A stretch of 64,000 nucleotides of DNA, taken from positions 186,001 through 250,000 of the forward strand of contig NZ_JAERSF010000001.1 of NCBI RefSeq assembly GCF_016735615.1, read 5' to 3'. The notes beneath the pieces are model-generated. The model was not told the origin of the DNA and searched no databases. It worked only from the letters and a program-made list of their open reading frames with translations. The DNA comes from Flavobacterium tagetis (lineage in GTDB: Bacteria > Bacteroidota > Bacteroidia > Flavobacteriales > Flavobacteriaceae). Shown here one piece after another: positions 17,931 to 26,644 of this stretch (position 1 is its first letter; each line of letters opens with the position of its first letter). The translations under genes were made by a program, and so were the position numbers.

Positions 17931-18271
17931 TTTTTAAAACTTAAATAATTTGGGCGAGACAACATTAGAAAAAGTGGGCCAACATACTTTGTCTTTATTT
18001 GCCCACTTTCTCTAATGCTGTCGGGCTGTACGCGCTACTTCGGTAGCTTGCTCCCATCCCTCTCGCGACCAATCTTTGTCGAGCTACTTACGAAGATCCC
18101 TCCTTCCTTGGAATGACATACTCTGTGAAAAATGAGCAACTTTCATCAGCCTAGATTGATCCTAAAAAATAGATTAGCTCCTGAAAATCAAAAAACCTTT
18201 ATCAAAGTTTGAAACTTTGACAAAGGTTTACATATATTTTCGAGTAATGTGACTGTGACCGAGACTATAGA
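17931..18271. repeat. Structured intergenic repeat
   Basis: A 22-bp near-perfect inverted repeat (17958-17979 with 18001-18022, two G-T mismatches) contains AAAGTGGGC/GCCCACTTT. It is followed by GCTAC-TTCG-GTAGC at 18034-18047, a stem with a UUCG-type tetraloop, and a GC-richer stretch to about 18120. The base composition differs from the surroundings and the stretch codes for nothing clear. It looks like a dispersed repetitive element. Confidence 0.6.
18193..18231 (-). terminator. Terminator of the ABC-F gene
   Basis: AAACCTTT-A-TCAAAGTTT (18193-18210) pairs with AAACTTTGA-C-AAAGGTTT (18212-18229); on the minus strand it is followed by Ts. Confidence 0.8.
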
Positions 18272-20191
18272 CTAAGCATTCATCCCTTCAATATCTTCTG
18301 AGACAACTTCCCAATCAATTAATAATTGCTCTAAATCTTGTTTCTTTTTATTGTAAGCCGTAAAAAATGAAGCGTCTTCGATGTGTTTATCATAATTAGT
18401 TTCAAGCATTTTATCGTCATGCTGGATCTGTTTTTCTAATTGCTGAATCTGACTTTCAATTTTACTTAATTTGTTCTGAAGTGCTTTTCCTTTCTTCTGA
18501 TCTTCATAAGATACTTTGGCAACTTCTTTTTCTTTTGGAGCTTCCTTTTTCACCACATCTTTTTTCTCCACTTCGCGCATATTTTCAAGATTGCGTTGTT
18601 CTAAGAAAAAGTTGATGTCTCCAAGATATTCTTTAATTTTTTGATCTTTAAATTCGTACACTATATTTGACATTCCTTGAAGAAAATCCCTGTCGTGAGA
18701 AACTAATAATAAAGTTCCGCCAAATTTTTGAAGCGCCGCTTTTAAAACATTTTTAGATTTAATATCTAAGTGGTTCGTAGGCTCATCCATCAGCAACACG
18801 TTGATTGGCTGTAATAACAATTTACAAAGTGCCAAACGGTTACGTTCTCCTCCAGAAAGGACTTTTACTTTTTTCTCAACATCATCTCCGCGGAATAAAA
18901 ACGAACCCAACATATCACGAACTTTCATTCGGTTTGTATCGGTTGCCGCATCTTCCATTGTTTGAAGCAAAGTAATTTCTCCATCTAAATATTCAGCTTG
19001 ATTTTGAGCAAAATACCCTAATTGCACATTATGCCCTAATTTGATATTTCCTTGGTATTCAAATTCGTTTACTAGCGCTTTAATGAAAGTCGATTTTCCT
19101 TGTCCGTTTTGTCCAACAAAAGCAATTTTACTTCCTCTTTCAACCAACAAACTAATATCTTTAAGAATCGTTTTGTCTCCGTAAGCTTTTGTTACATGTT
19201 CAGCTTCAATAACTACTTTTCCTGGTTCTTTAGAAACTGGGAAAGAGATATTCATTACCGAATTATCATCTTCATCTACTTCAATTCTTTCTACTTTATC
19301 TAATTTTTTAATCAACGATTGCGCCATTGAAGCTTTTGAAGCCTTTGCACGGAATTTCTCGATTAATTTTTCTGTTTCTTCAATCTTCTTCTGCTGATTC
19401 TTTTGAGTAGCCAATTGCTTCTCGCGAATTTCATGACGAAGCTCTAAATACTGAGTATATGGCTTATTGAAATCGTATGCTTTTCCTAACGAAATTTCGA
19501 TTGTTCTATTCGTCACATTATCCAAAAACATTTTATCGTGCGATACAATTACCACAACTCCAGGATAATTGCGAAGGAAATTCTCCAACCAAATGATACT
19601 TTCAATATCTAAGTGATTGGTTGGCTCATCTAGAAGCAATACATCATTAGACTGCAATAAAAGTTTTGCCAACTCAATACGCATTCTCCATCCTCCAGAA
19701 AAAGTCTCGGTTTGGTTATTAAAAACTTCTCTTTTAAAACCTAAACCTAAAAGGATTTTTTCTGTATCTCCCACATAATTATATCCACCAAGAAGATCAA
19801 AACGATGTGTGTAATCAGACAAATCTTCTATAATCTGCCCATATTCTTCACTTTCATAGTCGGTTCTTGTAACCAATTGATGATTGATTTCTTCTAGTTT
19901 TTTCTCTACAGCTTTAATTTCTGTAAAAGCCTCATACGCTTCTTCCAAAACGGTTCTTCCATGTTCAAAATCAATATCCTGACGCAAGAATCCCATTTTT
20001 ATATCTTTCTCTTGAGAAATTACTCCAGAATCAGGTTTAAAATCTCCAGCTAACATTTTTAGCATTGTAGATTTACCTGCCCCGTTTTTACCAACAAGAC
20101 CTACGCGGTCGCCGGCACCCAAACGAAAAGTAACTTCTTCAAATAAATAGGTTCCTCCAAAAGAAACGGAAAGATTGTGTATATTAAGCAT
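18272..20191 (-). CDS. ABC-F family ATPase
   Basis: A 639-residue protein with two ATP-binding domains and no membrane segment: Walker A GKNGAGKST in the first and GQNGQGKST in the second, signatures TFSGGWRMR and LSGGERNR, Walker B LLDEPTNHLD and LMDEPTNHLD. The DEPTNHLD motif in both halves, the linker rich in charged residues and a C-terminal coiled coil (about 545-630) are typical of ABC-F proteins such as Uup or EttA, which act on ribosomes or in DNA repair. The subgroup is not certain. It is followed by its own terminator. Confidence 0.92.
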   Translation of the reverse strand: MLNIHNLSVSFGGTYLFEEVTFRLGAGDRVGLVGKNGAGKSTMLKMLAGDFKPDSGVISQEKDIKMGFLRQDIDFEHGRTVLEEAYEAFTEIKAVEKKLEEINHQLVTRTDYESEEYGQIIEDLSDYTHRFDLLGGYNYVGDTEKILLGLGFKREVFNNQTETFSGGWRMRIELAKLLLQSNDVLLLDEPTNHLDIESIIWLENFLRNYPGVVVIVSHDKMFLDNVTNRTIEISLGKAYDFNKPYTQYLELRHEIREKQLATQKNQQKKIEETEKLIEKFRAKASKASMAQSLIKKLDKVERIEVDEDDNSVMNISFPVSKEPGKVVIEAEHVTKAYGDKTILKDISLLVERGSKIAFVGQNGQGKSTFIKALVNEFEYQGNIKLGHNVQLGYFAQNQAEYLDGEITLLQTMEDAATDTNRMKVRDMLGSFLFRGDDVEKKVKVLSGGERNRLALCKLLLQPINVLLMDEPTNHLDIKSKNVLKAALQKFGGTLLLVSHDRDFLQGMSNIVYEFKDQKIKEYLGDINFFLEQRNLENMREVEKKDVVKKEAPKEKEVAKVSYEDQKKGKALQNKLSKIESQIQQLEKQIQHDDKMLETNYDKHIEDASFFTAYNKKKQDLEQLLIDWEVVSEDIEGMNA

Positions 20192-20628
20192 AATGTATTG
20201 CTGTAAATGTAAAGGCTAGAAAACCTTTTTTATTCATTAAATAAATAAACTGTAAAAAGACAAATATCCTGTTACAATTTTGAAAGTGCAAAAGTATAAC
20301 TTTTAATTGAAGTTTTTATACTGAAAAACAATAGCTTTTGTAATATTCAAAAACTAAAAGCCTTGTTTAATTCAGAACTTTCCTTATTTAGTTAAGCCAA
20401 AAAACAATTGCATTGAGAATATATCTTTTTTGCATTTTAGAAAAAAGAAAAATTGTCATGGCAAACATTTTACTCAAAATCAAATCAGCATAAGCTGTAA
20501 GTTTTTATCCTGATTTAGTAGCTTAAAGCCTCAAAATACTTTATATTTGCTTTAAATAATTACTCCCATTCACACTGGTATCCAAATACAATCGAGGTGA
20601 ATTGAAAGACTATAAAATTTACTTAAAA
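20192..20628. other. Gene-less stretch before the DUF983 gene
   Basis: About 435 bases. It has a candidate -7 box TATATTTG (20542-20549) for the DUF983 gene and a tiny open frame of 11 codons (20458-20493, MANILLKIKSA) without support. Nothing else was recognised. Confidence 0.45.
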
Positions 20629-21012
20629 ATGTTCAAAAGAGGCTCCAAACTAAATAGCATAATAACAGGAAGTTGTCCAAAATGCCAAAAAGAAAGCATG
20701 TATGAAGACACAAATCCGCTTCATTTAAGTAAAGTTCTCAAAATGAATGAGCATTGCAGCCACTGCGGCTTTAAATACCAGATTGAACCTTCATTCTTTT
20801 ATGGTGCCATGTATGTTAGTTATGCCCTAAATGTAGCTGTAGGTGTTGCTGCATTTATTGTTTCATTTGTTTTTTTTAACACCACAATAGAGCAGTCATT
20901 TTTGGCAATTATTATAACACTGGTTCTTTTATTTCCATTTGTTTTGCGGCTTTCAAGAAACTTATATATTAATATGTTTGTTTCTTACGATCCTAATGCT
21001 GGCAAAAAGTAA
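20629..21012 (+). CDS. DUF983 membrane protein with zinc-ribbon-like motif
   Basis: A 127-residue protein. The frame opens at a TTG (20602), but the ATG at 20629 (MFKRGSKLNS) fits the family. It has two CxxC pairs (CPKC and CSHC), then two membrane spans (about residues 60-85 and 88-112). The DUF983 family is common in Bacteroidota and has no established role. The last 20 bases overlap the convergent FAD oxidoreductase gene. Confidence 0.8.
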   Translation: MFKRGSKLNSIITGSCPKCQKESMYEDTNPLHLSKVLKMNEHCSHCGFKYQIEPSFFYGAMYVSYALNVAVGVAAFIVSFVFFNTTIEQSFLAIIITLVLLFPFVLRLSRNLYINMFVSYDPNAGKK

Positions 21013-22066
21013 GGCCTTTCAAATATCTTTTATGGAATCGTTTAATGTCAGCTTCTCTGTCTAGCGGAACATTATTCTCGATATGATCGTATAATGCTTT
21101 CGCCATTGCCGGACCAAGCATTACACCGCGTGTTCCCAAACCGTTAAGAATATGCAGAGACTTATGTTCTTCATGCGTTCCAAGCAAAGGTCGTCGATCT
21201 GCAACCGTTGGGCGGACTCCAGCAAAGTGTTTTACTATTTCAAAATCGCAATTAATAATTTCTTTAATACGCTCCAAAAGCTCTTGCTTGCCTTCTTCTG
21301 TAGGCTCAGCAGTTTTATCATGCCAATTGTAAGTTGCCCCAACTTTGAATAGATCGTTGCCTAGAGGCAAAATAAAAACGCTTGTATTTACAATTACATC
21401 TAGATTCAAATCTGGTGCTTTTATAATAAACAATTCCCCTTTTGTCCCATCTAGCGGAAGATAGTTAAAGAAAGGATTTTTATGCATTCCAAAGCCTTCA
21501 GCAAAAATGATATGGCGAGCCTGAATATTTTTATATCGAATTTCTGAATCTAAAAATTCAATGTGACTAAAATCAAAAGATTCTTCTCTCAACAAATCAT
21601 TCTCAAGTAAATATTGCCTATACACATCTAGCAATAAAGCAGTATCAACATATCCTGTATGCAAAACTTCACCGTAGTCGAATGGAGAGTCGATGCTTTT
21701 ATATTTTTTTGAAATTAATTTAGTAGACAAAAAAGGAGCTAGATTTATTTTATCTGAAGCTGCAAACCAATTGTTCTGCTCTTCAATTGAAAAGAACTTT
21801 CTTAAAACTGGCATTTTAAAGTTGAATTTCTCTTTGAGCTTCTCTTCTACTTTATCATAAAACTCGTTCATCAATACAAGTTGCTCTTTTGCATTCCAGA
21901 CTTCACTAAAGCGCTTTAATATTACAGGATTATACAAACCGCCAGCAATTCTAGAGGAATTCTGAGATTTGTCATCTAAAAGTAAAATTGATTTGTTGTT
22001 CTTAAGGGCGACTTCGGCAAAAGAAATTCCAGCCAATCCAGATCCGACAATTAAATAATCAAGCAT
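20993..22066 (-). CDS. FAD-dependent oxidoreductase (DAO family)
   Basis: A 357-residue protein with the FAD-binding motif GSGLAG near the N terminus (LIVGSGLAGISFAE). The C-terminal HFAGVRPTVADRRPLLG and NGLGTRGVMLGP motifs are those of glycine oxidase-like and D-amino-acid oxidase-like enzymes, which oxidise amines. The substrate is not known. It overlaps the end of the DUF983 gene by 20 bases and is separated from gldO by a terminator. Confidence 0.86.
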   Translation of the reverse strand: MLDYLIVGSGLAGISFAEVALKNNKSILLLDDKSQNSSRIAGGLYNPVILKRFSEVWNAKEQLVLMNEFYDKVEEKLKEKFNFKMPVLRKFFSIEEQNNWFAASDKINLAPFLSTKLISKKYKSIDSPFDYGEVLHTGYVDTALLLDVYRQYLLENDLLREESFDFSHIEFLDSEIRYKNIQARHIIFAEGFGMHKNPFFNYLPLDGTKGELFIIKAPDLNLDVIVNTSVFILPLGNDLFKVGATYNWHDKTAEPTEEGKQELLERIKEIINCDFEIVKHFAGVRPTVADRRPLLGTHEEHKSLHILNGLGTRGVMLGPAMAKALYDHIENNVPLDREADIKRFHKRYLKGLTFCQH

Positions 22067-22085
22067 TGTAGTATATAAATAAAAT

Positions 22086-22121
22086 AAAAAAACTCTTATT
22101 ACAAAGGTAGCAAGAGTTTTT
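22086..22121 (-). terminator. Terminator of gldO
   Basis: AAAACTCTT pairs with AAGAGTTTT, extended by an imperfect inner stem. It is similar to the terminator after gldN at 23255-23292, with CAAAGGTAG in the loop region. Confidence 0.8.
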
Positions 22122-22141
22122 CTTATTATGAGTTTATCGAC

Positions 22142-23134
22142 TTAGTAATTCCACATATCTTCCTCAAAATTACGAATCTTCTCTTTCACTCTTTCAGATT
22201 CTAACAATTGACTTTGCGCATTGTCTCTAATATAATCTTTAATTTCACGATCACCATACACATTTTCCTCTTTATATATTACAGAATTAAAACGTCTCGA
22301 ATTCAAGATTTGATCAAATGAAATTGGCAATGCCGAATTTTGATCGTTGAAAGCTTTTCCTTCATGTAACACCTCACGGGCATTTGGAAAGAAGACCCAA
22401 AAGAGTTCAATATAATCCTTTTCATCACTATTCATAGTATATACATCAGGGGTTATAGGACAAATTCCAAGTAAACGATATTTTAAATCACTTTGTCTCT
22501 TATCAAAATACCAAAAACCTTTAATCTTATACATACTCACATCTGCAGCCGTTAAATCCTGTTTCAAGATATATTCAGCAGGGACCGTTCTTGTTGGCCC
22601 TACTGTCTGGTCTACATAAGTAACTTTTTTATTCTTACCTGTACCCGTAACGACTTTCTTCTTAACAACACGAGTCCTATAATCATCAGGATACTGATTG
22701 ATTAGCTCTCGCCCAGCATCTGTTGTATCAACACGCGATAAAGCACCTTGAATATCTTTTAAAGACTTTTTTGTATTGAAATAACTATCAGTATAAACTT
22801 CAGTAATTTTGCCACTTCTAATACCCTTCGTTAAAATATCATAAAGTGAGCGCCTATCTGGGCCTATGTTAGCAGTATCTACTGGAAAATATAATGGAAA
22901 ATTGATTTTTTCATTTAAATCGATAATTTCCCAAACCATTTTTCCCATCAAAACATCACGATCATCGACATAACCATATGCTAATGGTTTATCGTTATCA
23001 GATATCATTTGGGCTGCCGTCCTAACTCCAATCTGATCAGCGGTTTTGGCATTAAGTAAATTAGACTGAGCATTAGAAGACAAGCCTCCAAGAACAGTAA
23101 CAATAGCAACTAATAAATTTCTTACTTTCATCAT
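22142..23134 (-). CDS. gldO: Gliding/T9SS protein GldO (paralogue of GldN)
   Basis: A 330-residue periplasmic protein with a signal peptide (cut near SNAQS). It is about 80 percent identical by eye to the GldN encoded next to it, with the same ends (RNFEEDMWNY versus RNFEQDMWNY). In Flavobacterium johnsoniae GldO can partly replace GldN in the type IX secretion core complex. The second copy differs by small substitutions spread over the length, so both look functional. It lies last in the gldKLMNO set and has its own terminator, and the gap from gldN also contains a terminator, so its expression may differ. Confidence 0.9.
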   Translation of the reverse strand: MMKVRNLLVAIVTVLGGLSSNAQSNLLNAKTADQIGVRTAAQMISDNDKPLAYGYVDDRDVLMGKMVWEIIDLNEKINFPLYFPVDTANIGPDRRSLYDILTKGIRSGKITEVYTDSYFNTKKSLKDIQGALSRVDTTDAGRELINQYPDDYRTRVVKKKVVTGTGKNKKVTYVDQTVGPTRTVPAEYILKQDLTAADVSMYKIKGFWYFDKRQSDLKYRLLGICPITPDVYTMNSDEKDYIELFWVFFPNAREVLHEGKAFNDQNSALPISFDQILNSRRFNSVIYKEENVYGDREIKDYIRDNAQSQLLESERVKEKIRNFEEDMWNY

Positions 23135-23254
23135 GATAATTTTTTACAAGACATTAAACGAAATTTTATTATAAATATTGTTATTTTTCTTACATAAATA
23201 TAAATTAATTAACCTAATCCTATTCAGACGGGTGTTTATTAATTTATGGACATA

Positions 23255-23292
23255 AAAAAAACTCTTACTACAAAGGTAGTAAGAGTTTTTTA
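23255..23292 (-). terminator. Terminator after gldN
   Basis: A perfect 15-bp stem (23257-23271 with 23276-23290), loop AAAG, followed by T-rich sequence on the minus strand. It separates gldN from gldO. Confidence 0.88.
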
Positions 23293-23313
23293 ATTATTAT
23301 ACTATGTATCAAC

Positions 23314-24303
23314 TTAGTAGTTCCACATATCTTGCTCGAAGTTGCGAATTTTTTCTTTCACTCTCTCAGATTCTAACAACTGATTTTGTGCATTGTCTTT
23401 CATGTAATCACTAATAGCTCTGTCTCCATAAAGATTTTCTTCTTTGTAAACCACAGCATTAAAGCGTCTAGAATTTAAAATCTGATCAAATGAGATTGGA
23501 AGAGCTGAATTGTTGTCGTTGAAAGCTTTTGCTTCATGCAATGCTTCTCTTGCATTTGGGAAGAATATCCAAAACAATTCAATATAATCCTTTTCATCAC
23601 TATTCATGGTATAAACGTCTGGAGTTACTGGACAAAGTCCAAGTAAACGATATTTCAATTCACTTTGACGTTTATCAAAATACCAGTAACCTTTAATTTT
23701 ATACTGAGTAACATCTGCAGCAGTTAAATCTTGTTTCAAAATATATTCAGCAGGAACCGTTCTTGTTGGTCCAACTGTTTCTTCAACGTAAGAAACCGAT
23801 TTGTTTTTACCTTTACCAGAAACTACTTTTTTCTTCACAACACGTGATTTGTAGTCATCTGGATATTGGTTGATCAACTCTCTTCCTGCATCTGTTGTAT
23901 CAATACGAGACAATGATCCTTCGATGTCTTTCATAGATTTTTTAGTGTTAAAATAACTGTCAGTATACACTTCAGTGATTTTTCCACTTTTAATAGCTTT
24001 AGTTAAAACGTCATAAAGAGAACGTCTGTTAGGACCAATATTAGCTGTATCTACCGGAAAATACATTGGAAAGTTAATTTTTTCATTTAAATCAATGATT
24101 TCCCATGTTGTTTTTCCCATCAAGATATCTCTATCATCTACATAACCATAAGCCAAAGGCTTATCATTATCAGATATCAATTGAGCAGGAGTTTTAAGTC
24201 CAATCTGATCAGGAGTCTTTGCATTAAGCAAATTAGATTGCGCATTAGAAGCAAAACCTCCAGCGATAGAAACAATAGCTATTAAAAAATTTCTTACTTT
24301 CAT
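23314..24303 (-). CDS. gldN: Gliding/T9SS protein GldN
   Basis: A 329-residue periplasmic protein with a signal peptide (cut near SNAQS), starting MKVRNFL. The body (PLAYGYVDDRDILMGK, then PMYFPVDTANIG) is that of GldN/PorN. GldN forms a periplasmic ring with the lipoprotein GldK, which is associated with the outer membrane, and couples to the GldL-GldM motor in type IX secretion and gliding. It follows gldM by 44 bases and is the fourth gene of the operon. Confidence 0.95.
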   Translation of the reverse strand: MKVRNFLIAIVSIAGGFASNAQSNLLNAKTPDQIGLKTPAQLISDNDKPLAYGYVDDRDILMGKTTWEIIDLNEKINFPMYFPVDTANIGPNRRSLYDVLTKAIKSGKITEVYTDSYFNTKKSMKDIEGSLSRIDTTDAGRELINQYPDDYKSRVVKKKVVSGKGKNKSVSYVEETVGPTRTVPAEYILKQDLTAADVTQYKIKGYWYFDKRQSELKYRLLGLCPVTPDVYTMNSDEKDYIELFWIFFPNAREALHEAKAFNDNNSALPISFDQILNSRRFNAVVYKEENLYGDRAISDYMKDNAQNQLLESERVKEKIRNFEQDMWNY

Positions 24304-24347
24304 CGTGGTATCGTTATAAGATATTGAATGTAGTTGACACTACTTTA

Positions 24348-25889
24348 TTATTGTATTTCGTAAATTACAGGAGCAGTTCTTGGCAATAAATAACTACCAG
24401 CTCCAACAAGTTTAGTTTTAATTTCAGAAATAGTAACTTGGTCTCCTTTACCTGCTCTTGAAAGTACTTGTTTACATTGTGCATTCATTTTGTTTCCTGA
24501 AACAACAACTGTAGGCTGTCCAGCAATTTTCATATTGAATCCAACAACATCTAAACCAACTTCAAAATCAAAATCAAGAAGTTTAGCTCCAATAGTAGCA
24601 ATCTCTAAGTTAGATTTAGGACCTTTAACAACTCCCATCTCACCTCTAATTGTTCCTGTTGGACCAGGAATACCTTTAATTCTGAATGTTTTCTTATCAG
24701 TTACTTTATCACCGTTTGGTAAAGTACCAGTTACAGAAATTGTAGTTTCAGTACCTTGACCTGGGCTCATGTTATATTTTCCTGGTTTTCCAGCAGAAGA
24801 TAAACCTGGAGCACTTGCAACAATTTTGTTAGCATCAACACCAGCAAAAGATACAGAGATTGGGTTAACAACTCCTCTATACACAACGTTCATTTTATCT
24901 GCAGAAATTGTAGCAGCGTTTGGTCTTGGAACTACAACGTATTTACCAGAGAATTTTAAAGGAATATTTTTTCCATCCTCTAAGAAAGTAAATTGTCCGT
25001 TGATGTCTTGTTCTCCAACTCCACCAGCAGTTAAAGAGATAACAGCTTGTCCGTTAACAATTTGTCCAGGACCTTGGAAAGAAGTTGGTGTAGTGTTTTC
25101 GTCATAACGACCTAAAACAACTTTACCAGTAACTTTTTCTCCTTGGAAATAAGCATTTTTATCTAAAACAACGATTGCTTGGTAGTTGCTGTAAGAAGCA
25201 GCAGCAACTGCAGCTTTACCTAATGCACTGTTGTAAACGTCAGTTTCAACTTTTTTAACGTCATTTTGCCAAGCTGAAAGTTTTGCAGCTGTAGCAATTG
25301 CAGGAAATCCTTTAAAGTGGTACGCTAAGTATTTTTCTTTAAGCCCTTCTTTATTTTTAACATCAGAAACATCAAATTTCTTTTCAACCTCTGCAATAAT
25401 TGCAGCGTATTTTTTGTCTGTTCCTAAAGCCGCTTTGATATCAGCTTTATATTTTTCGATTTTAGAGATAATTTCGTTACCTTTTTTAGTGTAACCGTCT
25501 CCTGTAAACCAGTCGTCGATATTATCTCCTCTATCCATAGACTCATAAGGCATTTTTCCAGTTGCTTTATCAACTTCAAAACCTTTAACTGCCTGAGCTT
25601 TTAGAGTAGCTATATAATCATAAAAATCTTTTGTAATTGTTTCAACTTTGTGAGCTGTTACTGCAGCAATAGCAAATTCTCCTTTTGCCTCAGCAGCTTT
25701 TTGATCTAAAGAGCTTAATAAACCAGCGTTTGACTCTGTAGAACTAGTGTTTGCACCTTCGAATTTTTCATTCATCAAACCAAAAGCAGAAATTACTTCT
25801 TTTGATACGTTCATTGCTAACATTGCGATGAAAACCAGGTACATCAGGTTAATCATCTTCTGTCTAGGGGTTAATTTTCCTCCTGCCAT
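24348..25889 (-). CDS. gldM: T9SS/gliding motor protein GldM
   Basis: A 513-residue protein: one membrane span near the N terminus (MINLMYLVFIAMLAMNVSKEV, about residues 11-31), then a long periplasmic part. GldM dimers have four periplasmic domains and transmit proton-driven motion from the inner membrane to GldK/GldN. The sequence ends PVIYEIQ and the usual length is about 510-520, so it appears complete. It is 52 bases downstream of gldL. Confidence 0.96.
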   Translation of the reverse strand: MAGGKLTPRQKMINLMYLVFIAMLAMNVSKEVISAFGLMNEKFEGANTSSTESNAGLLSSLDQKAAEAKGEFAIAAVTAHKVETITKDFYDYIATLKAQAVKGFEVDKATGKMPYESMDRGDNIDDWFTGDGYTKKGNEIISKIEKYKADIKAALGTDKKYAAIIAEVEKKFDVSDVKNKEGLKEKYLAYHFKGFPAIATAAKLSAWQNDVKKVETDVYNSALGKAAVAAASYSNYQAIVVLDKNAYFQGEKVTGKVVLGRYDENTTPTSFQGPGQIVNGQAVISLTAGGVGEQDINGQFTFLEDGKNIPLKFSGKYVVVPRPNAATISADKMNVVYRGVVNPISVSFAGVDANKIVASAPGLSSAGKPGKYNMSPGQGTETTISVTGTLPNGDKVTDKKTFRIKGIPGPTGTIRGEMGVVKGPKSNLEIATIGAKLLDFDFEVGLDVVGFNMKIAGQPTVVVSGNKMNAQCKQVLSRAGKGDQVTISEIKTKLVGAGSYLLPRTAPVIYEIQ

Positions 25890-25941
25890 TTTTTTCTAAT
25901 TAGTTCTTTATTAATAAATTTAATATTTAGTTAAAAACTAA

Positions 25942-26589
25942 TTATCCTTTGTTACTCATTGCAGAAAGCATACCACCGTAAACGCTGTTTAAAGAAGCGA
26001 TGTTTGCAGTCATTGATGCCATTTGTTCTTTTAATTTAGAAGCGTTTTCAGCGATTTCTTTGTTAGCTTCAGCATTTCTAGAAGCGCTTTCTAATTGAAC
26101 TTTATATAAACTGTTTAATGATTCCATTTGAGCAGCAGCAACAGATAATTCTTCAGAATATTTCTTTTGACCTGCGATTGAATCTACAGTTGGAGCAATT
26201 CCTTTAGCAGCAGATTCGAAGTTTTTGATGCTGTTTCCTAAACTTGACATTAATTCACCGTCAATTTTAGCTTCTTTTAATAATGTGTCTAATTTTTGAG
26301 ATAATAATCCTTGAGCGTCAGTTGGAGTTTCAGCTTTAGCTTTTTTCTCTCTAGCTTGTCCATTAGCTAATTCTGGGTAAACTAGAGTCCAATCTAGTTC
26401 TTCTTCAACTGGTTCGAAAGCAGAAAGCGCGAAAATTAAAGCCTCAGTAACTAATCCTACTGAAAGCATAACTGTACCTGTTAAAGGTCCAATCTCAAAG
26501 TGAGTAATTTTGAATAACGCTCCAACGATTACCACTGCCGCTCCCATACCATAAGCGAAATTCATTGCTTTTTTACTTAATAATGCCAT
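25942..26589 (-). CDS. gldL: T9SS/gliding motor protein GldL
   Basis: A 215-residue inner-membrane protein with two N-terminal spans (about residues 9-28 and 34-55); the Glu in the second span (VTEALIFAL) is the residue family work links to the proton path. The C-terminal cytoplasmic region is helical and coiled-coil rich (about 95-210). GldL pentamers surround a GldM dimer and power type IX secretion and gliding. It lies between gldK and gldM. Confidence 0.95.
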   Translation of the reverse strand: MALLSKKAMNFAYGMGAAVVIVGALFKITHFEIGPLTGTVMLSVGLVTEALIFALSAFEPVEEELDWTLVYPELANGQAREKKAKAETPTDAQGLLSQKLDTLLKEAKIDGELMSSLGNSIKNFESAAKGIAPTVDSIAGQKKYSEELSVAAAQMESLNSLYKVQLESASRNAEANKEIAENASKLKEQMASMTANIASLNSVYGGMLSAMSNKG

Positions 26590-26644
26590 AATACTTTTTT
26601 TTTAGGTTTAAAATAGATTTGTTGGATATTGAATTAATTATAAA

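Noticed and set aside
20458..20493. Eleven-codon micro-gene MANILLKIKSA
   Set aside because: There is only a weak upstream box and no leader-peptide feature; a frame this short is expected by chance.
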